Below, in pieces: positions 51,462 through 60,099 of a stretch of DNA of 64,000 nucleotides. A program made the translations under genes and the position numbers. Source of the stretch: Paratractidigestivibacter sp963605405 (lineage in GTDB: Bacteria > Actinomycetota > Coriobacteriia > Coriobacteriales > Atopobiaceae); assembly GCA_963605405.1 (NCBI GenBank), contig CAVCUP010000007.1, positions 43,150 through 107,149 on the forward strand. The letters are read 5' to 3'. The stretch's first letter is position 1. Each line of letters begins with the position of its first letter. The notes beneath the pieces are model-generated. The model made no database searches. It was given only the letters and a program-made list of their open reading frames with translations, and was not told the DNA's origin.

Positions 51462-51698
51462 GCGCGTGGCGGGCGCGGCGCGGACGAGGCCGGCGAGAAG
51501 GGCGCCCGCGCCTCGTTCGCCCGGGGCGCGGGCGGTGAGAAGGGCGCGCGGGCGGACCGCGATGCGTGGGCCGCGGATTGCCGACCGTGCCCTGCAGCCG
51601 CGCCCCGCGCTTCTTGCCGCTGCGGCCCGAAGGGGAAACCCCGCCGAGGTTTGGGGGTATCCTCGTATGCATCGGTCGAATCGGTTGGGGGAGTCCGC

Positions 51699-52349
51699 AT
51701 GAGCGGTTTCAAGAGATTGTGCAAGGTCGTCTTCGCGCTCGCCGGCGTCTTCACGCTGGGGGCGCTCGGCCTTACGTGGGTGGGGCCGTGGCGAGACGTC
51801 GCCTCGGCAATGATGGTCGTCGACGGCTATTGGTACGCGCTGCAGGCATGCGCCGCGATCACGGCGCTCGGCCTCGTGGTCGAGCTTCTGAGCGGGCTCT
51901 TCTCCCGCAAGGTGCGCACGGTGCAGGTCGCCACGGTCGACGGCGGCGCCATAACCGTCACGCGCGAGGCCATCGCGAGCCAGGCCACGCACGTGGTCGA
52001 GGCGGACGGCACCTGTACCGCGTCCAAGGTCAACGTGGACGCGAAGCCCCGCGGGCACGTGCGCGTCTCCGTGCGCGTTTTGCCGCACGAGACGGTCGAC
52101 GTGGTGGTCAAGGGCGCCCAGCTCCATGAGGAGCTGTTGCAGGGGCTCGCCGCCGTGTGCGGCAACACCGTCGAGGACGTGAGCCTCGAGTTCGTCGAGC
52201 CGCGCTCGTACACGGCGGCCGCCGTGGCGGAGGACGAGCTTCCCGACGCCCCCGAGCAGGCCTCGGCCCCGCAGGGCGCGGACGGGGCCGGCGAGACCGA
52301 TTCCACGAGCGAGATCACGGTGCCCATGGGCACTTCCAAGGAGGTTTAA
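51699..52349 (+). CDS. amaP: AmaP-type alkaline shock membrane anchor protein
   Basis: A 216-residue protein with two N-terminal helices (about 7-27 and 42-64) and a cytosolic Asp23-like domain (about 72-175; VDVVVKGAQLHEELLQGLAAVCG). This is the layout of AmaP, which tethers Asp23 to the membrane. SD is TTGGGGGAG. It is followed by DUF2273 and Asp23 genes, the standard set. No gene is supported in the preceding ~240 bp, which carry repeated GCGAGAAGGGCG words. Confidence 0.87.
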   Translation: MSGFKRLCKVVFALAGVFTLGALGLTWVGPWRDVASAMMVVDGYWYALQACAAITALGLVVELLSGLFSRKVRTVQVATVDGGAITVTREAIASQATHVVEADGTCTASKVNVDAKPRGHVRVSVRVLPHETVDVVVKGAQLHEELLQGLAAVCGNTVEDVSLEFVEPRSYTAAAVAEDELPDAPEQASAPQGADGAGETDSTSEITVPMGTSKEV

Positions 52350-52352
52350 CGC

Positions 52353-52763
52353 ATGGCGGATCAGAAGCGCACGCCGCGCGCCCGCGTGGATTTCGGCGCG
52401 CCGGGCGACGTCATCGAGGCCGAGGCGCGCGTCCTCGGCGAGGAAGGCGCGGCCGGCGGAAAAGGCGACGACGGCAAGAGGGGCGCCGCTGCGGGCGACC
52501 CGGCAGGTACCGGCGGCCAGGAGTTCAAGGACGCCGGACGGCGCGTGAGCGGCTGGGTGGGCAGGACGCTTCCCGGCCATGAGCACGCCTTTTGGGGCGG
52601 CGTGCTGGGCTTCGTCATCGGCGTGCTGCTCTTCTGGGTCGGCCCGGTGAAGACGCTCGTGGTGGCCGTTCTCGCCTTGGCCGGCGTCGCCGTGGGCCAG
52701 GCGGCCGACGGCGACCCGAAGATCATCAATTTCCTGCGGCAATTCTTCTCATCAAACAGTTAA
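52353..52763 (+). CDS. DUF2273 small membrane protein
   Basis: A 136-residue protein: a charged Gly-rich N-terminal half, then two short helices (FWGGVLGFVIGVLLFWVGPVKTLVVAVLALAGVAVG) ending in IINFLRQFF. DUF2273 proteins are usually about 60-70 residues and accompany Asp23/AmaP; the N-terminal extension here is extra. It starts 3 bp after amaP. Confidence 0.82.
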   Translation: MADQKRTPRARVDFGAPGDVIEAEARVLGEEGAAGGKGDDGKRGAAAGDPAGTGGQEFKDAGRRVSGWVGRTLPGHEHAFWGGVLGFVIGVLLFWVGPVKTLVVAVLALAGVAVGQAADGDPKIINFLRQFFSSNS

Positions 52764-52771
52764 CGGCCAGA

Positions 52772-52821
52772 GCGGGCACGACGCCCGAGGGCAAACGGTC
52801 GGCGCGGGCACGACGCCCGAG
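52772..52821 (+). repeat. Two 18-bp direct repeats, each a small hairpin
   Basis: GCGGGCACGACGCCCGAG occurs at 52772-52789 and 52804-52821 (period 32). Each contains CGGGC-ACGAC-GCCCG. They sit in the leader of the asp23 gene, so they may be protein or RNA regulatory sites. Confidence 0.6.
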
Positions 52822-52836
52822 AGAGCGAGGTAACGA

Positions 52837-53385
52837 ATGAGCACTATCGAGAACGGCGGGGACGCTGAGGTCCAGAAGGTCGTGGATGCGGTCGAGGTCG
52901 AGGAGCTGGACGGCGACGGCGCCGAGCTTCTCGGCATCGACGATGAGGCCGGGACGGACATCGACCTCTCGTCTGGCGAGGACGACGAGGATTCCGAGGA
53001 TTCCCTGACCTTCTCCAACGGCGTCATCGAGAAGATCGTCGCGCTCGCCATGCGCGACGTCCCCGGCGTCGTGGGCATGAAGGGCAGCTGGTTCAACCGC
53101 GTGCAGGACGCCTTCGGCGCGTCCGACTCCACCAAGGGCGTCACCGTGGAGGTCACGCCGGAAAGCGCGGTGCGCGTGAACATCAGCGTGCTCATCGAGT
53201 ACGGCGCCTATGCCCCGCAGGTCTTCGAGGACGTGAAGAAGGCCGTGGTCAAGCAGGTTACCGGTATGACGGGCCTCGAGGTAGCGGGCGTGAACCTGCG
53301 CATCGAGGACGTCCTTACCCCCGAGGAGTTCGACCGCTCCAAGAAGGAGCCCAAGGTCGACGAGGACGCCCCTGAGGAGGAGTAA
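52837..53385 (+). CDS. Asp23/Gls24 family envelope stress protein
   Basis: A 182-residue Asp23/Gls24 protein. An acidic N-terminal extension (1-60) precedes the domain: FSNGVIEKIVALAMRDVPGVVGM, TVEVTPESAVRVNISVLIEYG and VKKAVVKQVTGMTGLEVAGVNLRIEDV. Asp23 forms a membrane-associated network through AmaP and responds to cell-wall stress. SD is GAGCGAGG. Confidence 0.93.
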   Translation: MSTIENGGDAEVQKVVDAVEVEELDGDGAELLGIDDEAGTDIDLSSGEDDEDSEDSLTFSNGVIEKIVALAMRDVPGVVGMKGSWFNRVQDAFGASDSTKGVTVEVTPESAVRVNISVLIEYGAYAPQVFEDVKKAVVKQVTGMTGLEVAGVNLRIEDVLTPEEFDRSKKEPKVDEDAPEEE

Positions 53386-53408
53386 CCGCGGCGAGAGGGG
53401 CTTAGGGC

Positions 53409-53669
53409 ATGTTTTATAACTACGTCGAGATGAGCGACGGCACGCAAATCGCCTACTCCAGCTTTCTGGAGGACGGTACTGTGGAGATCGGCATCGAGCG
53501 CCCGGTCGAGGATGGTTTTGATTCAGCCCGCTGTCTGTTGCCGGCCTTCGCGTGGAGCGCTGTCGAGGGCTTTGGCGATACTGAGGTAGCGGAGCTCGAA
53601 CGCTACCTGAGGAACAACATGCCACTCATCTGGAGGCTCGCCGGAGAGGTCTCGAAGACGTATGCCTAA
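53409..53669 (+). CDS. Small hypothetical protein
   Basis: An 86-residue acidic soluble protein (MFYNYVEMSDGTQIAYSS, then a DxxSARCLLPAFAW block). No family recognised. It lies 23 bp after the asp23 gene, behind a GAGAGGGG SD and before a strong terminator, so it closes the envelope-stress operon. Confidence 0.72.
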   Translation: MFYNYVEMSDGTQIAYSSFLEDGTVEIGIERPVEDGFDSARCLLPAFAWSAVEGFGDTEVAELERYLRNNMPLIWRLAGEVSKTYA

Positions 53670-53705
53670 ATCGGAGTGACGCTATTTCTGTATTTGTACT
53701 GATCG

Positions 53706-53731
53706 GGGCCCGCGAGTGCGGGCCCTTCTTT
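53706..53731 (+). terminator. Terminator of the asp23 operon
   Basis: GGGCCCGC (53706-53713), loop GAGT, GCGGGCCC (53718-53725), then TTCTTT. Confidence 0.9.
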
Positions 53732-53845
53732 GTGCGTGAGTCGGCTCGGGCGGCAGGCGCCCGGGCGGCGTTGCTCGGGCCGCGGGGGCCGGGCGGCGGT
53801 GCCCGATGTGAGAGAATGCCCAGCGCAATCAACCAAAGGAGAACC

Positions 53846-55648
53846 ATGTCGCAGAGAATGACCTCGAAGCTCGATGCCCATACGGTCCGGCGGACCCTCG
53901 CGCGCTTCTGGGACGTCACGCGGGAGCAGCCGGGCATCGCGCTTCTCTCTGTGGTGACGTCGGTGGGGTATATCCTGCTGCTCACCTTTGCGAACACCTT
54001 CGTCATGGGCCTCATCGTGGACCGCGTGCAGGCGTCTCCTGTGGCTGCGGACCAGGTTGTGGAGGTCTTCGCGCCCTATGTGGCGGCGCTCGTGGCGGTC
54101 AACCTCGTGGGGCAGGTCTTCTCCAAGCTCCAGGACTACACCGTCTACAAGCTGGAGATCAACGGCAACTACCGCCTGAGCCGCCTGTGCTTCAGCACGC
54201 TTTCCAATCAGTCGATGACCTTCCACACGAGTCGCTTCGGCGGGTCGCTCGTGAGCCAGACGAGCCGCTTTACCGGCGGGTACACGGCGCTCGTGGACGT
54301 GTGCGTGTATTCGCTTATCCCCACGGTCACCTCGGTGGTGTGCACCGTCGCCGTGCTTGCGCCCGCGGTGCCGGCCTTCACCGCTATCTTGATTGTGATC
54401 ATGGCCATCTACCTGGCGTTTGTTTGGGCCATGTACAAGCGAATCCTGCCGCTTTCCGCCGCCACGTCCAAGGCGCAGAACCGGCTCTCGGGCGTGTTGT
54501 CGGACGCCGTGACGAACATCCTGGCCGTCAAGACCTGTGGCCGTGAGGACTTCGAGCGCGAGCTCTTCGATGCCGCCGACCGCGACGCCCGCGAGGCCGA
54601 GACCGCCTCGATGCGCGCCATGATGCGCCGAAACTTCACCACGAGCGGGCTTATCGTCGTGACCATGGGAATCGTTTCCGTGTTCGTGGCGGGCGGCAAC
54701 GCGTGGTTCGGTATCTCCGCGGGCACGCTGGTCATGATCTTTACCTACACGTACAACCTCACCATGCGCCTCAACTACGTGAGCTCGATGATGCAGCGGA
54801 TCAACCGCGCCCTGGGCGACGCCGCCGAGATGACGCGCGTGCTCGACGAGCCGCTGCTGGTGGCAGACGCCCCGGACGCGCCCGAGCTCGAGGTGAGCGC
54901 CGGCGCCATCGACTTCGAGCACCTGGGCTTCGCATACCGCGACGCCGCGGCCGGCGAGAAGGTCTTCTCCGACCTCACGCTGCGCATTCCCGCAGGCCAG
55001 CGCGTCGGCCTGGTCGGGCGCTCCGGTTCCGGCAAGACCACGTTCACCAAGCTGCTGCTGCGACTGGACGATGTGCAGGACGGCCGCGTGCTCATCGACG
55101 GGCAGGACGTGAGCGCCTGCACGCAGCAGAGCCTTCGCCGTCAGGTTGCCTACGTGCCGCAGGAGGCGCTTCTCTTCCACCGGTCCATCCGCGAGAACAT
55201 CGCCTACGGGCGTCCGGACGCGAACGACGCCGAGGTGAGAAGGGCGGCCGAGCTCGCGTGTGCGCTCGAGTTCATCGACCGGCTTCCGGCCGGCATGGAC
55301 ACGATGGTGGGCGAGCGCGGCGTCAAGCTTTCCGGCGGGCAGCGGCAACGCGTGGCCATTGCGCGCGCGATTCTTTCCGACTGCCCGATCCTGGTGCTCG
55401 ACGAGGCCACGAGCGCGCTCGACTCCGAGTCCGAGGCGCTCGTTCAGCAGGCGCTCGAGAACCTGATGCGCGGGCGTACGAGCATCGTGGTCGCGCATCG
55501 GCTCTCGACGGTAGCGTCGCTCGACCGTATCGTGGTGCTCTCCGACGGAGAGATCGTGGAGGATGGCACGCACGACGAGCTTGTGGCCGCCGGCGGCGAA
55601 TATGCCGGCCTGTGGAGCCGCCAGACCGGCGCCTTCCTCGAGGCGTAG
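53846..55648 (+). CDS. ABC exporter half-transporter (permease-ATPase fusion)
   Basis: A 600-residue MsbA/LmrA-type exporter. Six helices fall within residues 1-330. The nucleotide-binding domain has Walker A VGRSGSGKTT, Q-loop VPQEALLF, signature LSGGQRQRVAIARA, Walker B LVLDEATSALD and switch VAHR. ATG 53846 follows AAAGGAG. No partner half-transporter is adjacent, so it is probably a homodimer. The substrate could be lipid, drug or peptide. There is no N-terminal peptidase domain, so it is not a double-glycine leader processor. Confidence 0.93.
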   Translation: MSQRMTSKLDAHTVRRTLARFWDVTREQPGIALLSVVTSVGYILLLTFANTFVMGLIVDRVQASPVAADQVVEVFAPYVAALVAVNLVGQVFSKLQDYTVYKLEINGNYRLSRLCFSTLSNQSMTFHTSRFGGSLVSQTSRFTGGYTALVDVCVYSLIPTVTSVVCTVAVLAPAVPAFTAILIVIMAIYLAFVWAMYKRILPLSAATSKAQNRLSGVLSDAVTNILAVKTCGREDFERELFDAADRDAREAETASMRAMMRRNFTTSGLIVVTMGIVSVFVAGGNAWFGISAGTLVMIFTYTYNLTMRLNYVSSMMQRINRALGDAAEMTRVLDEPLLVADAPDAPELEVSAGAIDFEHLGFAYRDAAAGEKVFSDLTLRIPAGQRVGLVGRSGSGKTTFTKLLLRLDDVQDGRVLIDGQDVSACTQQSLRRQVAYVPQEALLFHRSIRENIAYGRPDANDAEVRRAAELACALEFIDRLPAGMDTMVGERGVKLSGGQRQRVAIARAILSDCPILVLDEATSALDSESEALVQQALENLMRGRTSIVVAHRLSTVASLDRIVVLSDGEIVEDGTHDELVAAGGEYAGLWSRQTGAFLEA

Positions 55649-55672
55649 ACGCCGGGGCGCAGCGGGGGCGTG

Positions 55673-55726
55673 GCGGGCTTCTCTCCACGCGGCGGGCTTC
55701 TTGCCGCGCGAGGCGCTTCTCGCCGC
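55673..55726. repeat. Cluster of three CTTCTYGCC-type words
   Basis: GCGGGCTTCTC, GGCGGGCTTCTTGCCGC and AGGCGCTTCTCGCCGCC occur in 54 bp of the spacer between the exporter and kinase genes. The same word recurs in many spacers of this window and, in reverse complement, in others. Confidence 0.5.
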
Positions 55727-55786
55727 CTGCGCTAGACTAGTTCGACGGCGGCGCGAGCGGCGTCGCGCGACATCGAGGGGAAACCG

Positions 55787-56611
55787 ATGAAGAACACCCA
55801 GCTCCTGCTGATCAACGACATGTGCGGCTACGGCAAGGTGGCGCTCTCCGCCATGCTGCCCGTGCTCTCGCACATGGGCTACCGCATCCACAACCTGCCG
55901 ACGGCCCTGGTCTCGGACACGCTCAACTACCCCAAGTTCTACATACACGACACGACCGAGTACGTGCGCCAGAGCCTGGCCATCTGGGAGGAGCTCGGCT
56001 TCGAGTTCGACGCCATCTCGACCGGGTTCATCGCGTCCGAGGAAGAGACGCGCATCATCTCCGACTTCTGCCATGCGCGCGCCGAGCGGGGCACCAAGGT
56101 GTTCGTCGACCCGATCATGGCCGACAACGGCAAGCTCTACGCCGGTGTGCCGGAGACGACCATCGGCCTCATGCGCGACCTCGTGGCCTGCGCGGACTAC
56201 ACCGTGCCCAACTACACCGAGGCGTGCCTGCTCACGGGCACGCCCATGGGGGCCCAGATGAGCGGGGAAGAGGCGCGCTCCCTCGTGCTCGCGATCCGCC
56301 GGCTCGGCGCGAAGTCCGTGGTGGTCACGAGCTGCAAGGTCGACGGCGCGGACGCCATCGTGGGCTACGACCATGTGGCGGGCGAGTACTTTACCGTGCC
56401 GTTCGACATGATCCCGGTGTACTTCCCGGGCACGGGCGACACGTTCTCGAGCGTGCTTCTCGGCCGCGTGATGCGCGGCTGGACGCTCGAGCGGGCGACG
56501 CAGGACGCGGCGCGCGTGGTGCGCGAGCTCATCGCCCGCAATGCCGACCAGGAGGACAAGTCCGCCGGGCTTCCCATCGAGGCGTGCCTGGACGTGATCG
56601 ATCATGTGTAG
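55787..56611 (+). CDS. pdxY: Pyridoxamine/pyridoxal kinase
   Basis: A 274-residue ribokinase-superfamily kinase. NDMCGYGKVALSAMLPVLSHMG opens the protein; VDPIMADNGKLY and PNYTEACLLTG are the PdxY/PdxK blocks; the catalytic Asp lies in PGTGDTFSS. It phosphorylates pyridoxal, pyridoxamine or pyridoxine to make PLP in the salvage route. Its end overlaps the next gene by 8 bp (ATGTGTAG). Assignment to the PLP kinases rather than HMP kinase rests on overall block spacing. Confidence 0.88.
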   Translation: MKNTQLLLINDMCGYGKVALSAMLPVLSHMGYRIHNLPTALVSDTLNYPKFYIHDTTEYVRQSLAIWEELGFEFDAISTGFIASEEETRIISDFCHARAERGTKVFVDPIMADNGKLYAGVPETTIGLMRDLVACADYTVPNYTEACLLTGTPMGAQMSGEEARSLVLAIRRLGAKSVVVTSCKVDGADAIVGYDHVAGEYFTVPFDMIPVYFPGTGDTFSSVLLGRVMRGWTLERATQDAARVVRELIARNADQEDKSAGLPIEACLDVIDHV

Positions 56612-57008
56612 CGTCGGGGGAGAGACAAACGCTGCGGTCGGCCCTGGAGCCGGCGCGGGTGTCGGCGCCGAGGACATGTGGGCGCCCGCCGACGAGACGG
56701 GGTCCGAGCCTCTTGCCGCCGCCAAGCCCGCAGGCGCGCCGCGCGGCAAGCGGCCCCGCATCCGCATCACGTGCGTGGACCAGCTGGGGGAGTGCCGCTG
56801 CCACCACGGGCACAAGCCGGGCGACGTCTTCGACTTCGACCGCGACCGCGGCCGGCTCTGCCCCATGGCCTGTCATGTGGGCTTCCCCTATATCGACATC
56901 CTGCGCTACGGCGGCACCGTCCCTGGCAACGACCCCGGATGCGCGAAGTTCTGCTGCCCCGAGGTCGATACGCTCAACGTGTTTCTCGCCGAGCTGGTGG
57001 AGCGGTAG
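56604..57008 (+). CDS. TIGR04076 family Cys-rich protein
   Basis: A 134-residue protein. An Ala/Gly-rich N-terminal 45 residues precede the TIGR04076 pattern: IRITCVDQLGECRCHHGHKPGDVF, LCPMACHVGFPYIDILRYGG and a closing CCPE. The six or more Cys and His residues suggest metal binding. The biochemical role of the family is unknown to me. It overlaps pdxY by 8 bp, so it is translated with it. Confidence 0.82.
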   Translation: MCSVGGETNAAVGPGAGAGVGAEDMWAPADETGSEPLAAAKPAGAPRGKRPRIRITCVDQLGECRCHHGHKPGDVFDFDRDRGRLCPMACHVGFPYIDILRYGGTVPGNDPGCAKFCCPEVDTLNVFLAELVER

Positions 57009-57011
57009 GCG

Positions 57012-57602
57012 TCAGCCGGCAAGCAGGAGCGCGGCGAGAAGGGCGGCTTGCCCGCAGGCGTTCACGCACTGTTCGAGCCAGTTGGAGCGGGCACTCGTCT
57101 GGTCGCGATGGCCCGCGAAGTGACCCATCGCGCACATGCACGCGGCCCAGGCAAGAAGAAACACGAGCGACGGCAGCTCCGCGAGGCTCGCCAATAGGCC
57201 CGCTACCTGGGCATGGTTGATGGCGGCTCCCGCAATCATGAGCACGAACCCCACGGGCATGACAGAGCGCATCTGTCGGCTGAGCCAAGCGACGTTGCGC
57301 CGCGCCACGGCGATGAGGAGCTTCCAGCAGACCTTGCCCGCGCCACCCGCGAACGCGACCGCGGCGCCGGCGACGAAGACGGGGCTCTGCGCCCGCGCGC
57401 CGAAGACGGCCGCGCTTGCGCAGAAGAGCGCCACCGGCACGGCATCTACCAGTGCGAGCGCGAGGGTGAAGCCCTCGGGGAGGTCGGTTCCTGCGGGCTC
57501 GGGCTTGGGCACGTTCACGTTTTCGTTTGCGGCCTCGGCCTCTCCCTTGTCCGCCGGCTTCGAGACGGCGCCTGCGTTTCTTGCCGACTTCGCCTCGCTC
57601 AT
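57012..57602 (-). CDS. Hypothetical four-helix membrane protein
   Basis: A 196-residue protein on the minus strand. A charged N-terminal 45 residues precede about four helices (ALALVDAVPVALFCASAAVFG, FVAGAAVAFAGGAGKVCWKLL, VMPVGFVLMIAGAAINHA, ELPSLVFLLAWAACMCAMG). No family recognised. It is convergent with the TIGR04076 gene (3 bp gap) and divergent from the DUF1295 gene. A role is not predictable. Confidence 0.72.
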   Translation of the reverse strand: MSEAKSARNAGAVSKPADKGEAEAANENVNVPKPEPAGTDLPEGFTLALALVDAVPVALFCASAAVFGARAQSPVFVAGAAVAFAGGAGKVCWKLLIAVARRNVAWLSRQMRSVMPVGFVLMIAGAAINHAQVAGLLASLAELPSLVFLLAWAACMCAMGHFAGHRDQTSARSNWLEQCVNACGQAALLAALLLAG

Positions 57603-57692
57603 TCCGTGCCCCTCTCTCCAGAATTTGAACTGAGGTCAATTCTACTCCGCAGCAGGCGCATACTGGATTCACGCAACGTTTGGAGGCAAAGC

Positions 57693-58484
57693 ATGCAGTT
57701 CTGGATTCTGTTCGTCGTCGCGCTCGTGGTGAGCTCGATCGGCTGGAAGAAGTTCGTCTGGTTCATCTCGCTGGGGTACGGATTCTCGATGGCAGCGATC
57801 GGGGCGGCGCTCATCGCGATGTTCGCGGGCGGCCTTGGGCCGGCGAGCCTCGCCATCTGCCTCATGCTCGTGGTCTACGGCTTGCGACTCGGCATCTACC
57901 TCGCCGTGCGCGAGAAGAAGAGCGCGGCGTACAATCACGTGATGAAGACACAGGTCAACGATGGGTCCGGGATGTCCGTGCCCCTGAAGGCCGTCGTCTG
58001 GGCCGTGTGCGCGCTGCTCTACGTCTGCGAGGCGAGCCCTGTGCTCTGGCGCCTGGCCAATGGCTGCGGCGACGACGCCTTCGCCGTCGCGGGCGCGCTT
58101 CTCATGGCTGCCGGCATCATCCTGGAATCGGCCGCCGACCTGCAGAAGACCGCCCAGAAGCGAGAGAACCCGCGGCGCTTCTGCGACAAGGGCCTCTACG
58201 CGTTCGTCCGTTGCCCGAACTACCTCGGCGAGGTCCTGACCTGGACGGGCATGCTCGTCTCCGGCTTCTCGGCGTGCTCCGGCGCATGGCAGTGGGCGGC
58301 CGCTGTCGCGGGCTGGGTCGGCATCGTCTACGTCATGTTCGGCGGCGCGCGCCGGCTCGAGCTGCGCCAGAACAAGAACTACGGCGCCGACCCCGAGTAC
58401 CAGGCTTACGTGAAGAAGACCCCGATTCTGTTGCCTTTCGTCCCGCTCTACAGCGTGGCGGGGTGCACTTGGCTCAAGGGGTAG
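57693..58484 (+). CDS. DUF1295 / steroid 5-alpha-reductase-like membrane enzyme
   Basis: A 263-residue membrane protein with about six helices. The C-terminal block RRFCDKGLYAFVRCPNYLGEVLTWTG is the DUF1295/ICMT-like signature (PxxF-x-GLY-x-x-x-R-x-PNYLGE) for nucleotide or cofactor binding. Family members are predicted reductases or methyltransferases of lipid-like substrates. In a gut actinobacterium, a steroid substrate is conceivable, but nothing in the sequence shows it. ATG 57693 follows TTTGGAGG. Confidence 0.85.
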   Translation: MQFWILFVVALVVSSIGWKKFVWFISLGYGFSMAAIGAALIAMFAGGLGPASLAICLMLVVYGLRLGIYLAVREKKSAAYNHVMKTQVNDGSGMSVPLKAVVWAVCALLYVCEASPVLWRLANGCGDDAFAVAGALLMAAGIILESAADLQKTAQKRENPRRFCDKGLYAFVRCPNYLGEVLTWTGMLVSGFSACSGAWQWAAAVAGWVGIVYVMFGGARRLELRQNKNYGADPEYQAYVKKTPILLPFVPLYSVAGCTWLKG

Positions 58485-58530
58485 TGCGCGCGTCAACCTA
58501 GAGCACGCGCTTCAACCTTTTATACGCAGG

Positions 58531-58568
58531 CGGGCGGCGAGAAGGAAGCTCCTCTCGCTGCCCGTTTT
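58531..58568. terminator. Terminator between convergent genes
   Basis: CGGGCGGCGAGAAGGA (58531-58546) pairs imperfectly with TCCTCTCGCTGCCCG (58550-58564), followed by TTTT. It serves the DUF1295 gene, convergent with the D-lactate dehydrogenase gene. Confidence 0.72.
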
Positions 58569-58641
58569 CATGCCGCGCTGCCTGCGGTTCGTTGCTCGCA
58601 GCCTTCCCGTGCCCTCACCCGCGACCGCACGTGCTTCTCGC

Positions 58642-59625
58642 CTACTTGACCTCGAACGGCGAGTCCTCGCCGCGATCGAAGGCGAGAAGCGCCTCGACGT
58701 TGCTGCTCACCATGTGGTCGACGGCCTCTTCGGTGTAGAAGGCCATGTGCGGCGTGACGATCACGTTGGGGAAGGCCGTGAGGAGCGCGCGGTCGCGGTT
58801 GGGCAGGACGTCGCGGCTGCGGTCGAGGTAGTAGAGGCCGGCCTCGTTCTCGATGGTGTCGAGGGCCGCCGCGCCGACCTTGCCGGACTCGAGCGCGTCC
58901 ACGAGCGCGGCCGTGTCGATAAGCGCGCCGCGGGCCGCGTTGACGATGACGACGCCGTCCTTCATGCGCGCGAGCTTGTCGGCTCCGATCATGTGGTCGT
59001 TCTCGGGGAGCCCCGGCGCGTGGAGCGTGACCACGTCCGACACAGCGAGAAGCTCGTCGAGCTCGACGTACTCGACCGCGTCCGCGAGCGCGGCCTTGGG
59101 GTGGGGGTCGCAGGCGACCATGCGCGCGCCGAAGCCGGCGAGGCGGCGGATGACGGCCTCGCCGATGCGGCCCGTGCCCACGACGCCCACGGTGCAGGAG
59201 CTGAGCGTGCGGCCGATCTTTCCGCGGAGCTCGAAGTCCTGGTAGGCGGCCGCGGCGTCCACGAGCTTGGCCTTGCGCAGGGTCATGAGGATGAGCATGA
59301 CGGTGTAGTCGGCCACGCCGTCGGGCGGGTAGGCCGCGTGGCCCACGCGGATGCCGACGCGCGCGGCCGCGGCGAGGTCGATGTGGTCATAGCCGATGGA
59401 GCGCGTGGCGATGCCTCGGATGCCCATGGCCGCGTAGCGCTCGAGCAGCTCGGGCGTCATCGGGTTCGTGATGATGGTCAGCGCGTCGTAGCCGCGGGCC
59501 AGCTCGGCGTTCTCCAGCGTGGGGTACTCGCTCGTCCAACCGTACTCGAAGCCGTGCCTTGCGGCCTGGGCGTCCAAAAACGCGAGCTCGTCGTACTCGC
59601 GCAGGGAATAAGCGAACAGCTTCAT
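58642..59625 (-). CDS. D-lactate dehydrogenase / VanH-like 2-hydroxyacid dehydrogenase
   Basis: A 327-residue D-2-hydroxyacid dehydrogenase. The NAD motif is VGVVGTGRIGEAVIRRL; NAARGALIDTAALVDAL carries the substrate Arg; the Glu follows in TIENEAG; the acid His is in TPHMAFYTEEAVDHMV, a block typical of D-lactate dehydrogenases and VanH. It reduces pyruvate to D-lactate with NADH. No vanA/vanX ligase genes are adjacent, so a fermentative role is the default. The start is ATG at 59625-59623, preceded on that strand by AAGGGACTCC. A 41-bp-periodic repeat array lies 150 bp upstream of its start. Confidence 0.92.
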   Translation of the reverse strand: MKLFAYSLREYDELAFLDAQAARHGFEYGWTSEYPTLENAELARGYDALTIITNPMTPELLERYAAMGIRGIATRSIGYDHIDLAAAARVGIRVGHAAYPPDGVADYTVMLILMTLRKAKLVDAAAAYQDFELRGKIGRTLSSCTVGVVGTGRIGEAVIRRLAGFGARMVACDPHPKAALADAVEYVELDELLAVSDVVTLHAPGLPENDHMIGADKLARMKDGVVIVNAARGALIDTAALVDALESGKVGAAALDTIENEAGLYYLDRSRDVLPNRDRALLTAFPNVIVTPHMAFYTEEAVDHMVSSNVEALLAFDRGEDSPFEVK

Positions 59626-59774
59626 GGTGGGGAGTCCCTTCTCATGGCGGGGTTTCTTGCTACCACTGTAGCGCGGGGAGGCGTCGTTGCCTGATGGCGG
59701 GCCTTTGGATGCTCGTCTTTCGGCAATCGGACGAATCGCCGAGTCCTGGACACGCGTCGTCTCAAGGGCAACCG

Positions 59775-60007
59775 TGTTGCGAAATACGTGGTGATGGCAC
59801 AGAAGCGGACGTTGCCGTTGCGTAAACGGGGGTGATGGCAGCCAGAGGGGGTGGCGCGTTGCGTAAATAGGGGTGATGGCAGGGATTCGCCATGGATACT
59901 CTGCCATCACCCCGAATTACGCAACAGGAGGGCCTCGTTTCTTGCCATCACCCCGATTTTCGCAACGCGTCGATGAGCCCGGCTGCCATCACCCCGTTTT
60001 TCACAAC
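59775..60007. repeat. 41-bp-periodic palindromic repeat array 2
   Basis: Six 24-bp units with consensus GTTGCGTAAA-nn-GGGGTGATGGCA. Three are direct (59775-59798, 59817-59840, 59858-59881) and three inverted (59902-59925, 59943-59966, 59984-60007). Start-to-start distances within each arm are 42, 41 and 41, 41. Spacers are 17-18 bp and unrelated; the central spacer is 20 bp. Orientation and period match the array at 13564, and both units share TTGC(G)TAAA at the outside and TGGCA toward the centre. It lies upstream of the D-lactate dehydrogenase gene. No cas genes are present and the spacers are too short for CRISPR. Confidence 0.85.
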
Positions 60008-60099
60008 GCCTTCGTCCGTGCGACTCTCTCACCCTGCCCGCGTCTCCGAACGGAAATAAAGTCATCCAGCCAAGCTATTTGATCCGCACCGTCATGGCC

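Noticed and set aside
53666..56866. A 1,066-codon open frame on the minus strand
   Set aside because: It is antisense to an ABC exporter and a kinase with intact motifs; such long shadows are expected in GC-rich DNA.
58642..59625. VanH of a vancomycin resistance cluster
   Set aside because: No vanA-type ligase or vanX gene is adjacent; a fermentative D-lactate dehydrogenase explains the gene.
59775..60007. CRISPR array
   Set aside because: Units are 24 bp with 17-18-bp spacers, half of them inverted, and no cas genes are present; CRISPR repeats are all in one orientation with longer spacers.
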